Of a DNA stretch of 64,000 bases, positions 55,741 through 64,000 are shown piece after piece; position 1 is the first letter of the stretch; the number at the start of each line of letters is the position of its first letter. This DNA is from Diphasiastrum complanatum (Eukaryota; Streptophyta; Lycopodiopsida; Lycopodiales; Lycopodiaceae). The DNA is taken from positions 16,619,254-16,683,253 of the forward strand of contig CM055110.1 of NCBI GenBank assembly GCA_029204225.1, in the 5' to 3' direction. The notes under the pieces are model-generated. The model did not search any database. It saw only the letters and a program-made list of their open reading frames with translations, and was not told the DNA's origin. The translations under genes were made by a program, and so were the position numbers.

Positions 55741-56876
55741 TCGATAGATTTTGCATAACTTTGTCCAGTATGAAGAGTCTTCCGAATCAAGCTTTGATCA
55801 TGCATATAGCATCCAATAGTTTTAAAATTTTTGATAATATTTTGGTATTGGAATAGCAATTCGATGTGCGTAGTCCAAATGTAGCAAATACATCGTCTGC
55901 CAGGCGCGCTAATCCAATATCCCATGGGCAAAAAAATAATATTCGAATGCATAATGAAAATGTTCTGAATGAACATTATCTCAAAATGAAAAATTTTGTC
56001 TTTACGGTGCTTAAATAGGACGAGAGATTGTAATAATTCTCCTCGTACACGTTTTTCAATGATATCCATTAATCATTTGTTTATAATTTTTTTAATGATT
56101 TATTCATTATTCAATATCTCATTTCTCATGAGACTTGAGAATTCCTAGTTGGAGACACTTTTGGCAAGTATGCTTTGGAAGAGGACCTTAGATTCACTTA
56201 CCATTGAGTCCGCTGGTTAATGTATTCAAATCTCAGTTAGAGATCTATATATGATTGACAGCTTGAATCCAAGATTCTAGGTTATGCATGCTTATGGGGT
56301 GGGGTGCGGAGGAGGTGGGGTTTGTGATGGAAAAACACATTCTCATTGTTATCCATGTTTAAGTAGATAGTTGCAAGAAAACATAGTCTTTATGAAAAGA
56401 TAAAAGGTCGAGACACTCATTTTTAGATTGGTATAGAGATATTTTAAAAGTTTCTAAATTCAAAGCACACTTTATGTAAAATATAGATTGTAGAGATTTT
56501 GCATTTGAAAAGTCTTTTTCTATTGGGACATTTCATAGTTCCCATAAAAAAAAGAGCCTACAAGGAAACCAGATGAGAGATTCATAAGCTTTCATTAGAG
56601 AGTTGTCTCCTAGTAGTGTCTCCTAGTAGGATAGTCTCACAACAAAGAGAGACCTTGAGTTTTTTAAATCTCCAAAGTAGCATCTAGGAAGAGATAGGGC
56701 ACTCAAAGAATGGGTGCAAGGTAGTTCTAGTACTAGTTGATAGAGACGACAACTTTTGTCTCGAATGAAGGGCCATAAACTACCAGGGAAGGGCATCAAT
56801 AATCATGTGGTGGATGAAAGTCTTATATTTGAAAAATATAATTTTGTTGATGGTTTTGAGTTTTTAGGCCAAAACT

Positions 56877-58400
56877 TCAATCGGTATGTGCTAAATCCAA
56901 AACATTAAAATTAAATAATTCTCTATAAATGTGTATAACCATTGGAAGATTTGGCACTTTGATGTCCCAATTGTCCAACACGGCTCTTGGAATTAGATAT
57001 CTATTATTGTTGTCTTTAGTTTTCAAGCTAAGTTTTTTGCACAAAAGGAAAATGAACAAAATTATGAGTTGATCCATTGTCCACTCAAATACCAACTTTT
57101 TGATATTTTTAATTGTAGTACTAAAGGAACAATCACGCTCACAAATCAATAGAGCAATTTCTAGTTTTGTACCTTTACTATCTGGCATCTCAATGATTTG
57201 AGCTATGGGATGCTTTCACTCAAGGTAGAGTTTCATCACGTGTCCAAGCTTATTGAAAATATAACATAAGTTCATCTTCCTAGTCTTTTTTCAAGAGACG
57301 TGTTTCTTTTGATGGACCTTTGACGCCATTTGATCAAGCTCATCAAAGTATTTGACCTGAATTCTCTCATGAACTATTTTTTTCTCTTATTTGGTCCAAG
57401 TGTCGATGAATTTGCTTGAAGCTCTTTCCTCAATGCTACTACTATAAAATCATAATCTAGATCACATCATCGAGATACTAAAGCACATTTCATTTGCATT
57501 CGATCTAATAGGCAGTTGGTAAACCAAAGATAAATTGCTAGAGCACCAACTTGAAATCAAATGATAGATTTTATTCCCTAGATTCATAACTTCTTGGATA
57601 CAAGAATCCAAACTCTCAATTTCCATTTGTGTAATCAACAAAATTCTGATAGTAGTCGGACTCATCTACAACCAAAATTGATTTTGCAAACATTTTTATG
57701 AACGTGTCCCTTGTAGTGGGTTTGAGCTACATATCATGCCACCAAGATGAGGCCTTGCCACAATGAAATAGGAGCACATTTTCAATTTTTATTTTTGTTA
57801 AATTAATTTGAGAATTTAGATGGTTGTTCCATTTGACCAATCAATCATCCATGACCTTAGTGTTTTTTTTTCTCCCAAATACGGTTCATATTGAAAATCC
57901 AAACTTGGAAAAGCCAAACTTTTCACTTGTGTTAACAAAACTTCCATCTAATAACCCCTCAAATTGTTTCAATTATTCATTTAATTGAGTTTCACACTCA
58001 ACTACTGGCAAATTTGGAGATTTTTTTGGCATACACAACTTTGTTGTACCACTTGGATTTGCAATTCCATCTCTCACTTTTTTCTATCTTAAAAATGTAA
58101 AATTGTCATAGCTAATAGATATGTCCATGTATTGTCCTCAACATCAGTGAAAATCTATGACCTTTAGCTAGATGACATTGAAAAATTCAATACTATTCCC
58201 CTCCATAGGCCTCTCATGATTTGGTGTATGGTAGCTATATGCTGATGGTGTGACATTTCTCCTTATTGAGTCTTTGTTGGTGCATAACTAGGAGGCTAGA
58301 TCCATTTTGATCTAGATTGGTTAGGTAGGTTTGAGCCACCATATGTTCCCAATGTTTCTCTTATTTCAGCATCCTAGTATTGATCCTTGGAGGAGGTCTT
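56877..58400 (-). pseudogene. Decayed LTR-retroelement gag/protease remnant
   Basis: Minus-strand fragments give a gag-like stretch with SSWWHDM (about 57730), a helical segment (57665-57462), NKLGHVMKL in the place of a zinc knuckle (about 57240-57275) with two Cys replaced, and then 103 open codons (57188-56877) in the place of a retropepsin, without a clear catalytic motif. Many stops. Assignment to Gypsy rather than Copia rests on the WW motif and is tentative. Confidence 0.35.
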
Positions 58401-59520
58401 GATAAAAGCTACCCAACTATTTTTGGGCAAAGGTTGCTCTTACTCTTTTCTACTTACAAAAAGATCAAGCACAAAATTAGTGGATAGAAAGACTCCAAAA
58501 CAAGCTTGGTGAAAACACCTCTTTGAAAAAGTGTGTCCTCCTACAAGAATCTCCAGCCTTTTTGGTCACATGTGTAGATAGTACAGCCTAGGGTGACATG
58601 GCACTCCTCTTGTTGACCCCATTTCCCTCTTATTGTGATTCACAAAAACCAATTTGGTGCTCTGTAGCCAAAGTTATTGTCATCAAAAATTTTGGCAACT
58701 ATCAGTTAGAAAATTCTAACATCTTTGAATTTTGTCTTGATTGAATTTGAAAAATCAACTGTATTTTGTATTTCTCGGTTGAGAGATCATGTTTTGCATC
58801 ACTTTGAATATTTGAAGGTATGCACAAGTGACTTACAATAGTTTGAGCAATAGTGATTCATGCATGGATTTTTTTTTCATACCATCAGAGTGACGGTTGC
58901 AATTTATGATTCAAAATGACTGAATTATGTAAAAATTTTAAACAATGACATTTGTTTGTTGATGTTTGAATGCCAATTTAAACATGTAATGAATGGTGTT
59001 GAAATAGTGTATCAAAAGTTGAGATTGAGTTCTGTCATTTTTCAAATCCAATATTATTGAATATTTTCTAAAATTGGCTTCAATGAGTTCAGCAGCCTAA
59101 CCAGGCCACTCACTTTCCCTATGAGTCATTGCTAGCCCCGTGCAAATCCACCATCACCCGTTTTAGGCCTCTAAAATAATAGTGTTAGAAACAGCGTATC
59201 CACGTCGAAGGCAAAGCTAGTCTGATCCACCCAGCCAATGCATTTTCTTATAGAATGCCCCTCCTAGCCCAGTGTGACTTTGCATGGGAGTGGTAGGTGG
59301 GAGTTACTGCCAACACCCGTTGTTCATGATGCATGCACTAGATTATTGTTGCATATGGGGTCCCAGTCCATCACTGATGGATTACATGGACCCTGACTCT
59401 CATGCATGCATCCGCATGTGTCTACATGCATATGCATGTGTCCGCATGGGCATTACTGACTGCATGGTATGCATGCATGCCTGACTCACAGTATCCTCTG
59501 CACTCTAGTGGTTAGCTATT
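58401..59520. other. No gene recognised
   Basis: Non-coding; near 59400-59480 there are many overlapping GCATG/TGCATG motifs. Confidence 0.35.
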
Positions 59521-59732
59521 CCCAGATGTTGGGTTGGTACTGTTATGGTCTCGTAACACTCTTCTAAGACAAAATATGGATATAATTGTCGAAGTATACT
59601 GTCTTTTTCCCAAGTGGCATTCTCAACTGGCTGATCCTTCCACTTCATTAAATATTCTTGACATAGGGTATGATAAGTCTGTGTCTCCCTTGCTGAAAAA
59701 TGGTAAGCTATCAAAAATGAGCTCTGATACCA
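59521..59732 (-). pseudogene. Ty3/gypsy chromodomain fragment next to a PBS
   Basis: Minus frame encodes EYLMKWKDQPVENATWEKDS then LRQLYPYF, a clear chromodomain as at the integrase C-terminus of chromoviruses. Only about 65 bp upstream in the minus sense lies TGGTATCAGAGC (59732-59721) directly after an LTR-like end TTTTTCAACA (59733). Gag through integrase core have been removed. Confidence 0.7.
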
Positions 59733-60054
59733 TGTTGAAAAACTGTGATACTGTGGAAATATCGAATGATATCGGATCATAGGAGATCTGGTTAAAACAG
59801 ATGTTCTGATATCATATCGATAATGGTAAAGATAGCAATGAAAGTAAAACAACGGATCGTTGTAGATTGGAAGTGCAACAGTTACCAGCAATAATCAAGA
59901 TGAATAAATAGTAGTAATGCTCAATAGAACAAATCAGTAGTGTGAAAAAAAATGTACTCTTGATTGATTGGGAAAATTGAGCACAATAGCTTGAAGCAAA
60001 ACGGCTTCAGCTGGTTGATCATTGTTGTTAAAACTTGTGTCCAGATTAATCAAC
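59733..60054 (-). repeat. LTR remnant of the chromovirus scrap (outer end uncertain)
   Basis: Starts (as its 3' end) with the reverse complement of CAACA next to the PBS. The outer end is not defined; a different element begins by about 60055. Confidence 0.4.
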
Positions 60055-60069
60055 TATAATCCAGACCAG

Positions 60070-61040
60070 AGTAGCAATCAGTCTTGATGGTGCAAATTAC
60101 AGAATCTGGAAATTCAAAATCAAAACACTCCTAAAGGGCATCAAAAAGGATGAGCGTGCAATGGCAATCATCGTTTCGTCCATAAATGAAGATCTACTCA
60201 TGCAGATTGAAGACTGCGAAAGTGGCCATGCAGTGTGGGAAAGATTAAAGGAGAAGTATGAAGTGAGGACTGCATCTTCACTCATGCACCTTCACAATCA
60301 GCTACAATCCATATGGTGGGATGGCAACCAGTTAGATCAGCACGTTGAGAAGATCAGAACGATCTTCGCTCAACTCGTTGCATCAGGACAAGAGCACCAG
60401 GTCCCAACACCACAACAGTTGATGTACTTCATGAAATCTCTACCAACATCCTATCAACCGCTGAGAATGCTCATATTGAGTCTACCATATATGACATTCG
60501 ACAAAGCAGTCAGTCTTGTTGCTGATGAGAGACTGATGAGAGACGAAGGAGAAGGAAGCAGTGATCAAGAGAAGGCTCTCTTCACGAAAGGAAGGAAGAA
60601 GAACAAAAACAAGCCAAGATTGGAGAAGACGAAGTCCTCGAATCAACAATCTCCTTCCTGTGATCACTACCACAAACCAGGCCATACGACCAACAAATGC
60701 TGATTCAATCCAGCAATACCTTGCATGCACTGCAAGAAGAAAGGGCATTCTGCATACGACTACAGATTCAATCCAAAAAAAAAAACAAAGCTGAAAAGAC
60801 AAATGTTGCAGAGTCATCAAAGGATGCTGAAAGAGGTGACAAAGCTTTCATGATACTCGACGAAGCTTCGACAAGCTACTCTGAACACGACTACGATGTA
60901 GTCATCGCTTCAGGAGCAACATCTCACATAACCTGCAACAAGAAGATCTTGATCAACTTTCGCGAACTCAAAAATGACAGAGCCGTGATTCTAGGCGATG
61001 GAAGCAGACACGATGTAAAAGGCATCGGCTCTCTACAACT
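60070..61040 (+). pseudogene. Copia gag and protease, broken
   Basis: Gag frame 60161-60703 (ESGHAVWERLKEKYEV, MYFMKSLPTSYQPLRM) stops within the first zinc-knuckle region at a TGA where the 44-kb copy has Trp. Another frame carries the second knuckle. The protease region (60697-61044) reads VVIASGATSHIT: the catalytic Asp is Ala here, whereas the 44-kb copy keeps it. Confidence 0.8.
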
Positions 61041-61047
61041 ATGAACA

Positions 61048-61890
61048 TTGTCAGACCAAGCAGAGCTGCCAGGATCACTCTATGTGCCCTCACTCAAAAA
61101 GGATCTGCTATCTATTTCCAAGATGGCAGATCTAGGCATTCGAGTTTTGTTCGACGGCAACACTTGTCGTATGATCGAAAAGACGACAAACAAGTTGTTA
61201 ACGGTCGGATGCAGAGAAGAAAATCTCTACCAGGCCAAAATAATCAGCAACTTTGAAAGCATATTAAATGCTTCAGAAAACGAAGATCAGTTTTGGCATA
61301 GAAGAATGTATCATCTGAACATGCGGAGCTTGTATGACATGAGCAGAAAGGACATTGTCACAGGTCTCAAGATTTTGAGGCCAGAGGTTGAGTTCTGTGA
61401 AGCTTGTCAGAAAGGCAAGCAACATCGGAATCCATTCACACACAAGGAAGAAGATCCAAAGAAGTTCTTGATCTCGTCCACTCTGATGTGTGTGGACCGA
61501 GGAAAACATATTCGCTCTCAGGTTCGAGATATTTTCTAATATTCATAGATGATTACAAGCTAATGACCACGATCTACTACTTGAAGAAGAAATCCGATGT
61601 ATTTGATTCTTTCAAGAAGTTCGTGGCATTCATAGAGCGACACACCTCAAAAAAGATACAAATCCTTAGATCTGAAAATGGAGGTGAATACAAAAGCACA
61701 AAATTCTCAAGATTTTCCAAAGAACAGGAGATCGAACACCAGTTCACTCCTGCATATACACCAGAATACAACGGTGTGGTAGAAAGAAAAAATAGAACGC
61801 TAGTCAAAGGGGCCAGATGCATGATGACACAGACTCAATTGCTAGGTCAATTCTGGGCCGAGGCAATAGCTGCAGCTGTACACCTATAGA
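61048..61890 (+). pseudogene. Copia GAG-pre-integrase and integrase, broken
   Basis: Frame 61048-61539 gives LYVPSLKKDLLSISKMADLG, FWHRRMYHLNMRSLY and FCEACQKGKQHR. A shift near 61480 leads to the frame ending at 61889 with LDLVHSDVCGPRK, IFIDDYKLM, LRSENGGEYKS and EYNGVVERKNRTLVKGAR. The first Asp and the Glu are kept; the second core Asp is Glu. Confidence 0.8.
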
Positions 61891-62139
61891 ACAGATCTAC
61901 AACGACAACGCTGGAGAACAAAACATCATACGCAATGTGGACAAGCAGAAAGCCTGATCTATCAAGACATGCAGTTCGAGTACTGCAACTTCATAGAAGA
62001 GCCAACAACATACCAAGAATCTATCCAGAGTCCATAAGGGAAATTCTGGAAGCAGGCAATGTCAGAGGAGATCGAGTCGATGAGGCAAAACGAGACACGG
62101 ACATTAGAGCCACTACCAGAAAACAGAAAAATAGTCGAC

Positions 62140-63545
62140 TGCAAGTGGGTGTACAAGAAAAATCTGAAATCAGATGGCACTATTGGCCGCTAAAAGACAA
62201 GGCTTGTTGCAAAGGGCTACACGCAGAGATATGGTGTCAACTATTTTGACACATATTTGCCCATGGTGAAGATGACAAGCATAAGGCTACTCCTTGCACA
62301 ATACAATATGGAAATTCACCAGATTGACGTGAAAACAACCTTTTGCCACGGAGATCTAGAGGCGGAAATCTTCATGAAACAACTTGAAGGCTATGAAGAC
62401 CTCGACAACAGACAATATGTCTGTTGATTGTAGAGATGCATCTACGGTCTAAAACATGCATTATGGGTCCGGTAGAAAAAGCTTGATGGTCTTTTGAAGT
62501 CTCTAGACTTCAACCGTACACAACCAAACTGTAATTTATACATCAAAAGAGTAGGAAAGAATTTTGTGATACTGACCATTTTCATGGATGATTCGCTGAT
62601 GATAGGAAATTCCTTGATACTGATCAAAGACACGAAGAGTCAGATTTCTAAAAGCTACGAAATCACAGATCTTGGAGAAGCAACAAAATGCCTAGGGCTA
62701 GAGATCAGAAGAGATCGATGAAATGGTGAAATGCACTTGAGTTATTCAGAATACGCCAGAAAAGTGCTAAAGCAGTACCACATGATGGACTATGAAGAGA
62801 AAGCCACACCAATGATAGTTGGAGCCAAGCTCACGAAACAGGATTGACCAAAAATAGAAGAGGAAGAACAGAAAATGGCAAGTATATCCTACCAGAACTT
62901 AATCGGCAGTCTGATGTACTTAACAGTTTATACCAGACCCGATCTGGCCTTCTCTATTTACGCATTGAGCCAATTTTGTTCCAATCTTGGTCTAGCACAT
63001 TGGAAAATGGCCAAACGAATCCTACAGTATCTAAAGGGTACCCAAAATGTTGGATTAACCTACAGAGCTAGAAACGAAGAGAAAGGATTCGAGCTACATC
63101 ACTACAGTGATGCAAGCTGGGCAATCTGCAAAGATGACAACAAGTCCATTACTTGAGGATGTACGATAGCGTGCAGAGCTGCAATCAGTTGGATATGCAA
63201 AAAGCAAACCTTGGTAGCTCAATCCTCTTGTGAAGCTGAGTATGTCGCAGCCTCAAAAGTGGCGAATGAGGTAGTGTGGTTGCGGATGATGTTGGAGGCA
63301 ATCGAGATACCACAAGAGGGGCCAAGCACGATGATGATGGACTCCCAGAGTGCCATCTATCTGTCCCAGAATCATGTCTTCCATTCAAATATGAAGCACA
63401 TTCTTCTGAAGTACCATCACATTCGAGATTTGATCTCAAAAGGAGAGCTCCAGGTTCAGTTCATAAAATCAGAAAGTATGATTGCAGATCTTCTCACGAA
63501 ACTGCTCGACAAACCACTCTTTACCAAGCAAAGAGAGGCAATTGG
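62140..63545 (+). pseudogene. Copia reverse transcriptase and RNase H, broken
   Basis: RT pieces DCKWVYKK-like, IHQIDVKTTFCHGDLE and LTIFMDDSLMIGN (Asp-Asp kept, the preceding residues changed from the usual YV) occur in separate frames with stops. RNase H frames 62875-63156 and 63211-63714 give LIGSLMYLTVYTRPDLAFS, SDASWAICKDDNKS, SSCEAEYVAAS, MDSQSAIYLSQN and a tail like the family's IADLLTK. Confidence 0.8.
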
Positions 63546-63570
63546 ATTGAACGAACAAAGTTGCAAGATT

Positions 63571-63580
63571 CAAGAGGGAG
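63571..63580 (+). promoter_or_regulatory. Polypurine tract
   Basis: CAAGAGGGAG immediately before the LTR start TGTCAGAAATGG at 63581. This is the usual primer site for plus-strand synthesis. Confidence 0.8.
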
Positions 63581-64000
63581 TGTCAGAAATGGTGAACTCC
63601 TGCAACTTTCTCGCAGCACAAACAAGACACGAAAGTCGAACGAGAACAATTTGTGATAGTCAACGATTTTTAACTCAAAGCACGAACGATTCACGAATCA
63701 ATCGCAAATCGTAAACACAACTCCAAGACCGCAAAGTGCAAAAATGGACGAGAAACGAAAAGAACAAAAACACATGAAGAGAAATCTTACGCGCTGCCAG
63801 CTAGCAGCTCAACGGGCTTCATGCCCAGCTGAAATGAGTAGCAACGACAGAGACTAACTAACTAGCTGGTTAGCATTAACTAGTCTTGTGATTCTATGTT
63901 TAGCTATCTTGTAAACTCCACATAGTGGAGGTATAAACAATCCTCTTTGGATCATAACTAAGTAGAGAGATAGTGAAAACATAGACCTGTAAGAAACAGA
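63581..64000 (+). repeat. 3' LTR, running off the window
   Basis: Begins TGTCAGAAATGGTGAACTCC, the same terminus as the LTR at 46107 (minus strand). AGGTATAAAC near 63930 may be a TATA box. Confidence 0.85.

Larger units (their letters stand above)
60055..64000 (+). mobile_element. Degenerate Ty1/copia element, same family as 43-46 kb
   Basis: Starts inside gag near 60055 with no 5' LTR or PBS, then gag, protease, integrase, RT, RNase H, PPT and the start of a 3' LTR in order. The LTR at 63581-64000 is homologous (inverted) to 45690-46107. Multiple stops and frameshifts. Confidence 0.85.

Noticed and set aside
59284-59484. 66-codon frame rich in Met/His/Cys
   Set aside because: Composition follows from overlapping GCATG repeats.

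Overview
This window looks like nuclear DNA of a large-genome land plant. It is AT-rich, mostly non-coding, full of decayed LTR retrotransposons in several nested generations, and its two recognisable host genes have GT-AG introns. One host gene encodes a plant-type nicotinamidase. I cannot name the species. Long introns, many Copia and Gypsy relics and many very long GA/CT arrays fit a gymnosperm, fern or other large plant genome, but that is inference.

Layout. 1-4500+: Ty1/copia element (+) with an intact 1226-aa gag(partial)-pol frame between direct repeats. 4501-8800: mostly unannotated DNA, ending in a three-unit tandem repeat (8088-8702) in what should be the last nicotinamidase intron. 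8801-11156: nicotinamidase gene (-), four exons seen, last exon not found; intron 3 carries an 872-bp hAT-like element and a related 318-bp element sits just upstream of the start. 14113-14214: microRNA-like foldback. 15017-15430: PIF/Harbinger-type MITE. 18030-21660: Gypsy fragment (-) with an extra coiled-coil ORF after integrase. 22172-31513: Mutator-like (MULE) relics with a SWIM finger. 33600-34580: a compact two-exon gene for a 126-aa very basic protein, with recognisable promoter elements. 34581-41310: non-coding, with microsatellites. 41390-42970: second copy of the Gypsy coiled-coil ORF and its repeat. 43025-46107: Copia element (-) with 5-bp target duplication and an internal deletion. 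46631-49465: microsatellites, a 120-aa unknown ORF and a minisatellite. 49472-53133: non-autonomous Copia (-) with LTRs, PBS and PPT but a strange degenerate long ORF. 53134-55740: third Gypsy copy (+). 56877-58400: decayed retroelement gag (-). 59500-60050: Gypsy chromodomain scrap (-). 60055-64000: degenerate Copia (+), same family as the 43-46 kb element, running off the window.

The genes do not form a pathway. The nicotinamidase (NAD salvage) and the small basic protein are the only likely host genes; the rest is mobile DNA and its decay. The most unusual items are the hAT pair with GGAAC-rich ends, the pol-derived open frame without catalytic motifs inside an element with good ends, the repeated extra ORF of the Gypsy family, the foldback at 14.1 kb and the unrecognised basic protein.
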